Positions 6,318-13,246 of a stretch of DNA of 16,864 nt are shown here, one piece after another. Below the pieces are notes generated by a model. The model was not told the DNA's origin and did not search any database. It was given only the letters and a program-made list of their open reading frames with translations. Positions within the stretch are counted from its first letter, which is position 1. The number at the start of each line of letters is the position of its first letter. This DNA is from Firmicutes bacterium TM09-10 (lineage in GTDB: Bacteria > Bacillota > Clostridia > Lachnospirales > Lachnospiraceae). Location: positions 1 through 16,864 of the forward strand of contig QUKC01000026.1 in assembly GCA_003481005.1 (NCBI GenBank), given 5' to 3'. The position numbers were made by a program, and so were the translations under genes.

Positions 6318-7172
6318 ATGATAAAGGGAAGTAGACTGGGATTTTCCTATTTCTGGGACGGGGAGAGCATTCCGGTATTTGAACAAGCGAATATAGAGCT
6401 GAAAGAGGGCGAATGGACGGCGATCCTTGGATGCAACGGCTGCGGAAAGTCCACGCTTGTGCGTCTGATGAACGGATTGCTGCCGCTTCAGGACGGTAAG
6501 CTTTCTGTAAATGGCATAAATGCAGGAAATCCTGCAAATAAGTTGGAGATGTGCAGGATATGTGGCATGGTATTCCAGAATCCGGATAATCAGTTTGTTT
6601 CTTCTGTGTTGGAAGAGGATATTGCTTTTGGTCTGGAAAACGCTCAGGTTCCGGAACGGGAGGTTACATCGAAAGTGAAGGCAGCGCTGGAACTGGTCGG
6701 GCTGGAAGGGTATGAAAAGCGTTCTCCGTCGAGCTTGTCCGGTGGGCAGAAACAGCGGGCTGCGCTGGCGGGGGTGCTGGCGTTGAACCCGGAGATCCTG
6801 ATCTTTGACGAGGCGACTTCCATGCTGGACCCGAAAGGACGCCGGGAAGTACTCGCAGAGATGAAAAAGCTGCGCGATTGTGGAAAAACAGTTGTTATGA
6901 TCACCCATGATGTGGAAGAAGCTGTGTTGGCAGATCAGGTGATTTTGATGGGACGTCCCAATGGACAGAAGGATCCGAATACCGTCCTTGCACAGGGGAG
7001 TGTGCGGGAAATTCTGACGGACAGCAGACTGTTGATACAGGCGGGAATTGTACCGCCCATGGCAGTTCGGATGTATGAAGATTTAAAACTGGCGGGAATT
7101 GAACTGAACCGATGCCCGCTGACGAAAGAGGAGCTGGCAGAAGCGCTATGCAGATGGAAGTCAGAAAATTAA
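6318..7172 (+). CDS. ecfA1: ECF transporter ATPase, EcfA1 type
   Basis: This 284-residue ABC ATPase is one of the two motor subunits of an energy-coupling factor importer. Seen: Walker A GCNGCGKST (38-46), Q-loop FQNPDNQFV (86-94), signature LSGGQ (140-144), Walker B ILIFDE (160-165), then ATSMLDP, and switch His in THD. The DEATSMLDP form is typical of EcfA1 rather than EcfA2. ATG at 6318 is taken; a GTG at 6315 is also in frame, and the ribosome site CAGGA (6305-6309) fits either. It heads an A1-A2-T-S operon and its 3' end overlaps ecfA2 by 25 bp. The general Clostridia EcfAA'T module lies beside ribosomal protein genes; this copy does not, so it is probably dedicated to its own S subunit. 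Confidence 0.93.
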   Translation: MIKGSRLGFSYFWDGESIPVFEQANIELKEGEWTAILGCNGCGKSTLVRLMNGLLPLQDGKLSVNGINAGNPANKLEMCRICGMVFQNPDNQFVSSVLEEDIAFGLENAQVPEREVTSKVKAALELVGLEGYEKRSPSSLSGGQKQRAALAGVLALNPEILIFDEATSMLDPKGRREVLAEMKKLRDCGKTVVMITHDVEEAVLADQVILMGRPNGQKDPNTVLAQGSVREILTDSRLLIQAGIVPPMAVRMYEDLKLAGIELNRCPLTKEELAEALCRWKSEN

Positions 7173-8089
7173 CAGTTGGATATGGAGCAGCCTGGGTGCT
7201 GGATCAGGTCAGCCTGCAAATCGGGGCAGGAGAGTTTGTCGGGATCGTCGGGTGCACCGGCTGCGGCAAAACCACGCTGTTAAAGGCGATGGCTGGACTG
7301 TTGGAGGTGCAGGACGGAGAAATTCTGCTGGACGGGGAAAATATTTTTTCCAGACGATTCGATCGGGCAGTTCTGCGCAGAAAAGTAGGAATGGTATTTC
7401 AGTATCCGGAATATCAGCTTTTTGCACAAACCGTGGAGAAGGATGTGGGCTTCGGACTGAAATACAGCAGACTTAGCCGGGAGGAAAAACAGGAACGCGT
7501 CAGATGGGCGCTGGAGCAGATGGGATTTTCCTATGAAGAAATCAAAGATCAGTCGCCGCTTTCTTTATCCGGCGGAGAAAAGCGCAGAGTGGCGATCGCC
7601 GGTGTTCTGGCGACAAAGCCGGAGCTTCTGATGCTGGATGAGCCGCTTGCCGGACTGGATCCGATGGCGCGGGAGATGTTTCTGGAATTTCTGGAAGGAC
7701 TGACAGGGCAGGGCGTATCAGTTGTAATGGTGTCCCACAATGTAGACGCACTGGCACAGCATGCTGCACGGATCATTGGAATGAAGCAGGGAAAAATTGT
7801 AATGGATGGAAGCTGTCAGGAGGTATTGGGAGACAGCAGGGCGCTTCGGACGATCGGACTGCTCGGCAGCGAAGCAGCGCAGACCGCGGAGCTTTTGCGG
7901 GCAAACGGTGTGCTGCCGGAGGGGGCGGCAAAGCGGAGAGGGCTTACGCCTGCGCTTCAGGAAGAGATGGAAACCGTTCCCGTGGAAGAAAAGAGGATTC
8001 TGCCGGGCAGCGGGCTTCCCGTTACTTATGAGGCGCTGCGGGACGAGATTATCGGTGCGTTGACTGGGGAAAAAGGAGAAAACAGATGA
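7148..8089 (+). CDS. ecfA2: ECF transporter ATPase, EcfA2 type
   Basis: This 313-residue second ABC ATPase should dimerise with EcfA1. Seen: Walker A GCTGCGKTT (35-43), Q-loop FQYPEYQLF (84-92), signature LSGGE (140-144), Walker B LLMLDE (160-165) followed by PLAGLDP, and switch region VSHN. The FQYPEYQLF and LDEPLAGLDP forms mark the EcfA2 class. The Walker B Glu is intact, so both ATP sites could be active. The start is taken as ATG 7148, inside the end of ecfA1, because MEVRKLTVGY matches the usual N-terminus; ATG 7154 is an alternative. Its stop overlaps the ecfT start in an ATGA, indicating translational coupling. Confidence 0.92.
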   Translation: MQMEVRKLTVGYGAAWVLDQVSLQIGAGEFVGIVGCTGCGKTTLLKAMAGLLEVQDGEILLDGENIFSRRFDRAVLRRKVGMVFQYPEYQLFAQTVEKDVGFGLKYSRLSREEKQERVRWALEQMGFSYEEIKDQSPLSLSGGEKRRVAIAGVLATKPELLMLDEPLAGLDPMAREMFLEFLEGLTGQGVSVVMVSHNVDALAQHAARIIGMKQGKIVMDGSCQEVLGDSRALRTIGLLGSEAAQTAELLRANGVLPEGAAKRRGLTPALQEEMETVPVEEKRILPGSGLPVTYEALRDEIIGALTGEKGENR

Positions 8090-8880
8090 TGCAGATGCCG
8101 ATGGGGCAGTATCGCCCCGGAAATACATTTTTTCATCGGGCAGACGCGAAAGGAAAGCTGCTGGGGCTGTGCCTGGTGATTGCAGCGGTGATCGTGTCCA
8201 AAGGGCTGTTTGGCTGTATCGCCGCGGCGGCAGCGGCGCTGACGGTATCGTATCTGGCAGGGATATCCCTGCGGGAGCAGATAAAACAACAAAAAGGGAT
8301 GTGTCGGTTTTTGGCAGTGATCTTTTTGATGAATGCGTTTTTTTACAGCGGGGAGCATTGCATCTGGAGCTGGTGGATTTTCCGGCTGAGCCGGGAGGGA
8401 ATCCGGCAGGGGGCGATGGTGGTCGTTCACCTGGTATTGATTTTAGTTTTCTGCATGGTGCTGACGATCACGACAGAGCCGATGGAAATCACGCATGGGC
8501 TGGAGGAGCTGCTTTCACCGCTTTCGAAGGTCGGTGTTCCGACGGAAGAAATTGCGATGATTCTGGGGGTTGCAATGCAGTTTATTCCGGTGCTGGGAGA
8601 GGAAGCGGAGACAATCCGGATGGCGCAGACTGCACGAGGGGCTCGGTTTGAAAGCAAAAAGCTGACAGAGCGTGCGGCGAGCTTTCTGCCGTTGGTCATT
8701 CCGGTGTTTCTGGCAGCGTTTCGCCGGGCGGATGAACTGGCGTGTGCGATGGAGGCGAGAGGTTATCGCGGGCCGGGGCGGCAAACAAAGAAGAAAAAAT
8801 CACTGCCAAACCGCAACGGGAATGTAGCGATTGCCGCGAGTGCGATTTTTTTGATTATGCAGGTATTCTTGCAAAAATAG
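8086..8880 (+). CDS. ecfT: ECF transporter transmembrane coupling subunit EcfT
   Basis: This 264-residue membrane protein links the ATPases to the substrate-binding S subunit. It has several hydrophobic helices and the two diagnostic cytoplasmic coupling motifs, TARG (Ala183-Arg184-Gly185, in AQTARGARF) and EARG (Ala224-Arg225-Gly226, in AMEARGYRG). These insert into grooves of the two ATPases. The N-terminus has the family pattern GQYRPGNTFFHRADAKGK. A Lys-rich stretch (TKKKK) precedes a last hydrophobic segment. ATG at 8086 has AGGAG 7 nt upstream and overlaps the ecfA2 stop by 4 bp. It is separated from the S-subunit gene by 142 bp that hold a hairpin. Confidence 0.93.
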   Translation: MMQMPMGQYRPGNTFFHRADAKGKLLGLCLVIAAVIVSKGLFGCIAAAAAALTVSYLAGISLREQIKQQKGMCRFLAVIFLMNAFFYSGEHCIWSWWIFRLSREGIRQGAMVVVHLVLILVFCMVLTITTEPMEITHGLEELLSPLSKVGVPTEEIAMILGVAMQFIPVLGEEAETIRMAQTARGARFESKKLTERAASFLPLVIPVFLAAFRRADELACAMEARGYRGPGRQTKKKKSLPNRNGNVAIAASAIFLIMQVFLQK

Positions 8881-8952
8881 AAAATAATGCATGAAAAAGC
8901 CCATGATAAAATGCAAATCAGAGGGATGAAACCGAAATGAGGAATTACCGCA

Positions 8953-8983
8953 GCGCAGTCTGAAAAAAGGTGAGAGACTGCGC
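8953..8983 (+). other. Hairpin between ecfT and the S-subunit gene
   Basis: GCGCAGTCT (8953-8961) pairs perfectly with AGACTGCGC (8975-8983) around a 13-nt loop. No T run follows directly; TTTTTTT appears 16 nt later, just before the S-subunit ribosome site AGGAGG (9009-9014). It may tune expression of the S subunit relative to A1-A2-T or protect the mRNA. It is unlikely to be a full terminator. Confidence 0.5.
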
Positions 8984-9022
8984 CGTGTGTAATAGATATT
9001 TTTTTCAAGGAGGAGAAATGTT

Positions 9023-9571
9023 ATGTCTCAAATGTCACAGGTAAAACGCGCAATGATTACGGCTGTATGTATTGCGCTGTGTGTGGTGCTGCCGATGGCG
9101 TTCCATTCCATTCAGAATGCAGGGGCGATTTTTTGCCCGATGCATATTCCGGTACTGCTGTGCGGTCTGCTGGTGGGCTGGCCTTATGGTCTGCTGTGCG
9201 GCCTGGCAGGTCCGCTGTTATCCAGCCTGCTGACCGGTATGCCTGCGATGGGTTATCTGCCCTGCATGATGGTGGAGCTTGGCGCGTATGGCCTGCTCTG
9301 CGGTCTGTTCATGAAATTTGTGCGCACCGGAAAAATTTATGCGGATCTGTACATCAGCCTTGTTGGCGGTCTGTTGATCGGTCGTGTGATCGCCGGTCTC
9401 TTTAGAGCGCTGATCTTTTCGCCGGGAAGCTATTCTCTGGCAGCATGGGCAACCGGATATTTTGTAACCTGTCTGCCCGGTCTGGTGATTCAGCTTGTTT
9501 TGGTTCCGAGTATCGTATTTGCGCTGATGAAAGCCAGACTCGTGCCGATGCGCTATTCTGCAAAGCACTGA
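9023..9571 (+). CDS. ECF transporter substrate-binding S component, substrate unknown
   Basis: This 182-residue protein is almost entirely hydrophobic with about six membrane helices, the size and shape of ECF S subunits, which bind a vitamin or other micronutrient and topple in the membrane. The stretch FCPMHIPVLLCGLLVG (residues 37-52), then GLAGPLLSSLLTGMP, has the Gly/Pro-rich character of the broad ECF S-component group that includes pantothenate, folate and queuosine-precursor carriers. I cannot assign a substrate. ATG at 9023 has AGGAGG with a suitable gap; an ATG at 9018 is out of frame. It is last in the A1-A2-T-S operon, so it is presumably the partner of this module. The structured leader upstream may respond to its substrate. 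Confidence 0.85.
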   Translation: MSQMSQVKRAMITAVCIALCVVLPMAFHSIQNAGAIFCPMHIPVLLCGLLVGWPYGLLCGLAGPLLSSLLTGMPAMGYLPCMMVELGAYGLLCGLFMKFVRTGKIYADLYISLVGGLLIGRVIAGLFRALIFSPGSYSLAAWATGYFVTCLPGLVIQLVLVPSIVFALMKARLVPMRYSAKH

Positions 9572-9641
9572 ATATTGAAACAGAAATAAAATGTCATGTG
9601 GTTCCCCCAAATTTCAGACACTGCATTGTCCAGAAAATATG

Positions 9642-9665
9642 AACGAATTTAGAATATTTTTCGTT
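9642..9665. promoter_or_regulatory. Inverted repeat upstream of the ROK gene
   Basis: AACGAA (9642-9647) and TTCGTT (9660-9665) flank an AT-rich 12-bp centre, in the 186-bp gap between the S-component and ROK genes. A possible -10 box TACAAT at 9708-9713 has no convincing -35. The repeat could be a ROK operator; the evidence is thin. Confidence 0.3.
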
Positions 9666-9757
9666 TGGTTTGCTGATATAGTTGTGGAAGTGCGGAAAAA
9701 ATAATGTTACAATAATACTGTTTTAAGAGTGACAAAAACGGGGGGACCAACCAGCGA

Positions 9758-10951
9758 ATGAAAAAAAATACAACGAAAGTGATCAAAGAAGCGAACAAAT
9801 ATCTGGTAATGCAGTGCATACAGGCCTTTGAACCTGTTACGCTGGAAGAAATTGCGGAAAAGACACTGCTGAGCCGTCCTACGATCCTGGAGATCATCAA
9901 TTCTTTTAAAGAAGAAGGAATTGTAGTAAACGGCGGTTTTCGGGAATCAACAGGAGGACGGCCTCCGCAGTTGCTGTGCATAAATGGAGATTCTGCGTAT
10001 GCGATTGGAATTGATTTTGAATTTCCGACAATCCGGATCGCACTTGCGAATGCCAAACGTGAAATTGTTGGCAGACGGAAAATCCTGTTTCAGATAGATA
10101 CGCAGGCGGAAGAGGTTTTGGCGCGGATGCTCAGGGAGCTTGAGCATCTGCTGGAAGAATTTTCCTCTGTGCGGCCCAGGATCGTCGGGATCGGTGTCGG
10201 GATTTGCGGAACGATTCGAAAGACAGAAGGCAGATCCCTGCACATCACGAGAATCCGGGGCTGGGAGCATGTTGAATTGCAGCGGATTCTGCAGGAAAAA
10301 TTTCATCTTCCGGTTTATGTAAATAATGACGTGCATTTACTGGCGCTTGTAGAAAAAAAGAAGTATATGCGGGAGGACAATTCGGATTTTGTTTATATTG
10401 GAATCCGTTCCGGCATAGGCAGTGCATACATGTATCAGAATAAACTGATGGATGGGGTACAGGGCAATGCCGGTTATATCGGGCATACTGTATTGAATGC
10501 AGAAGGTCCGATGTGTGTCTGCGGCAATCGCGGGTGTCTGGATGCCTATGCAGGAGAACTGGCATTGAATCGCAGGTATCAGGAACTGACAAATAGTGAA
10601 AACGAGTCGTATTATACAATGCGGGATTTTATGAAGCTGTCCCGAAATGGGGATGCAGTCAGCCAGAAAATTTTAAAGGATGCTGCTTTTTATCTCGGGA
10701 TCACGATTTCGAACCTGATCAAGATACTGGAACCCAAAATGGTGCTGATTGCAAGCTGTGAGCCGTTAAAGGGGACAACATATTGGAATATCATGGAAGA
10801 AACCATAAAAAAATATCACATCAACGAGATGGAAACGAAGCTGGAGCTGAGAGAGGCACAGCTTTTAGAGGATGACTATGCATTGGGAGCATGCTGTTCT
10901 GTTTTCGAATATTTATTTGAAACGCCGCGTTTGTCCCTGGCAATCTTGTGA
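9758..10951 (+). CDS. ROK family transcriptional regulator
   Basis: This 397-residue NagC/XylR-type regulator normally represses sugar genes until a sugar or sugar phosphate binds. Residues 11-60 form a winged HTH (VTLEEIAEKTLLSRPTILEI), followed by the conserved GGRPP (66-70). Residues 80-390 form the ROK sugar-kinase-like domain: VNND with Asp191, GIRSGIGSA, and the zinc cluster His243, Cys253, Cys255, Cys260 in MCVCGNRGCLD. The usual Glu of the ExGH sugar-contact motif is Tyr240 (YIGH), so ligand preference may be altered. The start at ATG 9758 follows a G-rich ribosome site (9740-9745) at a rather long gap. It stands between the ECF operon and the opposite-strand glycosidase operon; the latter, being carbohydrate-related, is the more likely target. 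That is inference. Confidence 0.9.
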   Translation: MKKNTTKVIKEANKYLVMQCIQAFEPVTLEEIAEKTLLSRPTILEIINSFKEEGIVVNGGFRESTGGRPPQLLCINGDSAYAIGIDFEFPTIRIALANAKREIVGRRKILFQIDTQAEEVLARMLRELEHLLEEFSSVRPRIVGIGVGICGTIRKTEGRSLHITRIRGWEHVELQRILQEKFHLPVYVNNDVHLLALVEKKKYMREDNSDFVYIGIRSGIGSAYMYQNKLMDGVQGNAGYIGHTVLNAEGPMCVCGNRGCLDAYAGELALNRRYQELTNSENESYYTMRDFMKLSRNGDAVSQKILKDAAFYLGITISNLIKILEPKMVLIASCEPLKGTTYWNIMEETIKKYHINEMETKLELREAQLLEDDYALGACCSVFEYLFETPRLSLAIL

Positions 10952-10956
10952 GGCAC

Positions 10957-10993
10957 AACAATAGAATGCACGCTCTGCGAGCATTCTATTGTC
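10957..10993 (-). repeat. Dispersed 37-bp palindrome, copy C
   Basis: This reverse-orientation copy begins 5 bp after the ROK stop codon. It has the arms AACAATAGAATGC and GCATTCTATTGTC with the CGC-TCT-GCG centre, and the minus-strand left flank is ATTCATGA. Apart from the first base it matches the consensus. A terminator follows 14 bp later, so the ROK mRNA would end in two successive hairpins. Confidence 0.88.
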
Positions 10994-11007
10994 ATGAATA
11001 AAAAAAG

Positions 11008-11052
11008 AAAAGCTGTCCTGTGATGAAAAGCGGATCACAGGACAGCTTTTTT
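11008..11052. terminator. Bidirectional terminator between ROK and glycosidase genes
   Basis: GCTGTCCTGTGAT (11012-11024) pairs perfectly with ATCACAGGACAGC (11034-11046). An A-rich tract lies on the left and six T on the right, so it can terminate the ROK transcript and, from the other side, the glycosidase operon. Confidence 0.92.
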
Positions 11053-11134
11053 ATCGCAAAGAAAATCCGGCTTCTATAGGATAAAAAAACGTTTTGCAGG
11101 ATGGTCAGGTTTTTGAAAGGCTGGTGCTGCAGGC

Positions 11135-12280
11135 TTAGTCAATCTTTCCGGCACCAAATTCAGGGAAATCCGAAATCGTGCGTTCGAAGCCTCCGCAGAC
11201 GTTGGTTGCGCTGACGACGAAAAGAGGCAGCTTTTCATAGCCCTCGTTTATGCACTCGAAGGAGCCGTCGGTTTTGAAACAGGAAACCACGTCTTCTAAG
11301 GCGCGGACGGCGAGAGCGGGATTTTGCTGTGCAAGACACCAGATCATCCAGCCGGAGGCAGTTGCCCAGTAAGCACCGTTCTGGTAGGTCTCAGGTTCGA
11401 CATCGATCAGCAGGCGCTCCCAGTATTGTCCTTTTAAGAGGTGGCGAACCTGACCGCGGTAGACGCAGGCATCATAATTTTTTTCCAGAAAAGAGAGAAC
11501 CGCCTGTTTTTCGTCCGCAGAGCAGGGAAAGCCGATGTAAAGCATGTACGCCATGCCCCAGATGTCGTACTGATGGCAGTCTTTTGTTGCGGCATAAAAA
11601 GCGCCGGCAGCAGGATCAAACAGCAGGGAAAGGGAACGCTCGACAGATTCGGCAGCTTTTGCGAAGCGGTCCGGATTTTTGATACCGTAGGTTTTGCACA
11701 TGCGCTCCATCATACGGCAGGCACGCCAGTAGAGCAGGGATTCCATATAGAGCGTGCCGGTTTTGCCGATGGTATCGGTGAAGCCATAGGGGGAATGGGG
11801 GTTCTGAACGTCGTTGTAGACCAGACCGTGTTCCTCGAGGGGCAGCAGGAACAATCCCTGCTCGAGATCGGCCTCCCATTCGGTAAACAGAGGCAGGAAG
11901 GCTTCCGGATCCATCCGTCTGGAAAGGCTGTCTACGGTGAAAATCAAAAAAGGCGTATTGTCGAGATTCGCTTCTCCGACGGGAGCTGCAGCGATTCCGG
12001 CGGCGTAAACAGCCAGACCGTCTGTCGTCACCCGGTCTGGCATCCATCCGTCGGCACGGCGGTGACGGACCGCATAGCGGATGCAGTTTACAATATCCTG
12101 ATCCGGAATGGCGAAACCTGCGTATTCCACCATATAGGAAAAATCGCGGAGCCACAGTCCGTCATAGCTGGCAGTGCCGTCCGGGGTATAAATCACAGTG
12201 CCGTCTGCAGCTGTGCGGCGGCAGCCATGGACAAGATCGGAGGCGAGAGCACGTAAATATTGTGTCGTATTTGTGTACAT
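11135..12280 (-). CDS. Six-hairpin (alpha/alpha-barrel) glycosidase-like protein
   Basis: The 381-residue sequence has the helical pattern and motifs of (alpha/alpha)6-barrel glycosidases, such as YDGLWLRDFSYMVEY (residues 39-53), NDVQNPHSPYGFTDT, and QNGAYWATASGWMIW near the C-terminus. It is similar in style to GH37/GH63/GH125 and debranching-enzyme barrels. I cannot place it in a numbered family or name the catalytic acids with certainty; Asp40 and Asp46 are candidates. There is no signal peptide, so it is probably intracellular. It follows the SGNH gene by 33 bp, with GGAG about 10 nt before its ATG, so the two form an operon. Together they suggest removal of an acyl group and cleavage of a glycoside from the same imported sugar. 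Confidence 0.7.
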   Translation of the reverse strand: MYTNTTQYLRALASDLVHGCRRTAADGTVIYTPDGTASYDGLWLRDFSYMVEYAGFAIPDQDIVNCIRYAVRHRRADGWMPDRVTTDGLAVYAAGIAAAPVGEANLDNTPFLIFTVDSLSRRMDPEAFLPLFTEWEADLEQGLFLLPLEEHGLVYNDVQNPHSPYGFTDTIGKTGTLYMESLLYWRACRMMERMCKTYGIKNPDRFAKAAESVERSLSLLFDPAAGAFYAATKDCHQYDIWGMAYMLYIGFPCSADEKQAVLSFLEKNYDACVYRGQVRHLLKGQYWERLLIDVEPETYQNGAYWATASGWMIWCLAQQNPALAVRALEDVVSCFKTDGSFECINEGYEKLPLFVVSATNVCGGFERTISDFPEFGAGKID

Positions 12281-12313
12281 TGGTTGAAGGCTCCATTCTG
12301 TAGTGTATTTTTA

Positions 12314-12988
12314 TTACTTTAACGTTAAAAGGTGCGGAAGCAGCCGGTCGAGCACCGCTTTGTAGCCGTTTGCGTACATGTGCATCCCCTCTACGGTATA
12401 TTCCGCTTTTAACTGTCCCTTTTCATCCTTGATGTCATCGTTGGCGTCTATGTAGGCTGCACCGACCTCGGCGGCGAGCTCTTTTACCATCTCGTTGGCA
12501 CGGCAGATACAGTCATTGCTGCGGACTTTTAACACTTCTTTCATGCCTGCGTCGGCGACGTCCGGATTGACCGGATAATAGGCGAGCAGAAACAGCTTTG
12601 CCTGTGGAAGATGTTCGCGGATGCCGGAAAGAATGGTGCGGTAGCGGTTGTGCAGAACGTCTGGCGTGCAGGCGGGATCGTTTAAGTCGTTGGTTCCGAT
12701 GTTGATAAAAATGTAGGCGGGACGGAGCGCATAAACGCAGTCCTGCATGCAGGCGAGCATTTCCGATGTGGTGAAGCCGCCGACACCGCGGTTATAGATG
12801 GTCAGCGGAAGGTCGAAATCCGCGACAAATTCCTGGATGGGAAACTGTTCCATCAGGCTGGAGCCTGCAAACAGGATCTGTCCGGGTTTGACGAACTCGT
12901 TGAGATAGCGGAAACGCATAACCCGGTCAATTTTTCCCGCATCTCCATGTAGAGCCTGATTCAGTTTGTTGTAAAATTCTATGTCCAT
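12314..12988 (-). CDS. SGNH/GDSL-type hydrolase (putative carbohydrate esterase)
   Basis: This 224-residue protein carries the SGNH blocks: AGSSLME with nucleophile Ser44 (block I), RGVGG with Gly70 (II), and GTND with Asn100 (III). Block V is EGMHMY with His203, which has Glu200 where family members usually have Asp. Such enzymes remove acetyl or other acyl groups from sugars or lipids. No signal peptide is seen. ATG at 12988 has AAGGAGG 7 nt upstream. It is first in a two-gene operon with the glycosidase. No convincing sigma-A promoter was found in the 110 bp before it; that stretch begins right after the terminator of the upstream gene. Confidence 0.85.
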   Translation of the reverse strand: MDIEFYNKLNQALHGDAGKIDRVMRFRYLNEFVKPGQILFAGSSLMEQFPIQEFVADFDLPLTIYNRGVGGFTTSEMLACMQDCVYALRPAYIFINIGTNDLNDPACTPDVLHNRYRTILSGIREHLPQAKLFLLAYYPVNPDVADAGMKEVLKVRSNDCICRANEMVKELAAEVGAAYIDANDDIKDEKGQLKAEYTVEGMHMYANGYKAVLDRLLPHLLTLK

Positions 12989-13101
12989 GAAAAACCTCCT
13001 TAGGATGTATAAAAATAATGTCGCAATGCGGTCATGGAAACGAAAGCAGGATGCAGAGAAACAGCATTCTGGATGTACATAAACGGATTTTTGTGCACGA
13101 T

Positions 13102-13141
13102 AAAAAGAAAACCGGGACAGGCTGTAAATAGCGTGTCCCGG
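13102..13141 (-). terminator. Terminator of the four-repeat protein gene
   Basis: On the minus strand CCGGGACA pairs with TGTCCCGG (13112-13119 and 13134-13141) over a 14-nt loop, followed by TTTTCTTTTT. It lies about 100 bp beyond the stop codon, after two palindromic repeats. Confidence 0.85.
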
Positions 13142-13164
13142 AATTGTACAGCCGGTTTATGTTT

Positions 13165-13206
13165 GACAATAGAAGGTTCGCAGAGTGAACTGTAACTTTT
13201 ATTATT
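13165..13206 (+). repeat. Dispersed palindrome, copy D1 (second subtype)
   Basis: The left part GACAATAGAAG is shared with the main type, but the centre is GTTCGC-AGA-GTGAAC, a different yet fully paired stem with the same AGA loop. The 3' side is TGTAACTTTTATT instead of GCATTCTATTGT; AATAGAAG can pair with CTTTTATT, leaving TGTAA bulged. It is followed directly, in the same orientation and 45 bp start to start, by copy D2. Confidence 0.7.
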
Positions 13207-13209
13207 CAT

Positions 13210-13246
13210 GACAATAGAATGCTCGCAGAGCGCGCATGCTATTATT
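13210..13246 (+). repeat. Dispersed 37-bp palindrome, copy D2
   Basis: The left arm GACAATAGAATGC (13210-13222) and the CGC-AGA-GCG centre match the main type, with the ATTCATGA flank at 13204-13211. The right arm has drifted to GCATGCTATTATT. That arm contains the TAA stop codon (13242-13244, minus strand) of the four-repeat protein gene. The CGCGC change at 13231-13235 alters the T-T mismatch to T-C. Confidence 0.85.

Noticed and set aside
6288..6908. 206-codon open frame antisense to ecfA1
   Set aside because: It lies opposite a clear ATPase gene; the protein is rich in Arg, His and Gln without domains, as expected for an antisense shadow.
11441..12256. 271-codon open frame antisense to the glycosidase gene
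   Set aside because: It is a shadow of the glycosidase coding strand with no ribosome site, and its protein shows no recognisable motifs.
13006..13035. Possible -10 box TATACA for the SGNH operon
   Set aside because: It touches the ribosome binding site, so a transcript starting there would lack a usable leader, and no good -35 matches.
13000..13209. 69-codon minus-strand frame before the SGNH gene
   Set aside because: It begins inside the tandem palindromes and crosses a good terminator; the peptide has no motifs.
13165..13246. Two similar units spaced 45 bp, as in a short CRISPR array
   Set aside because: Only two units are present, they differ in their centres, and related copies occur singly elsewhere in both orientations, so this is a dispersed repeat and not CRISPR.
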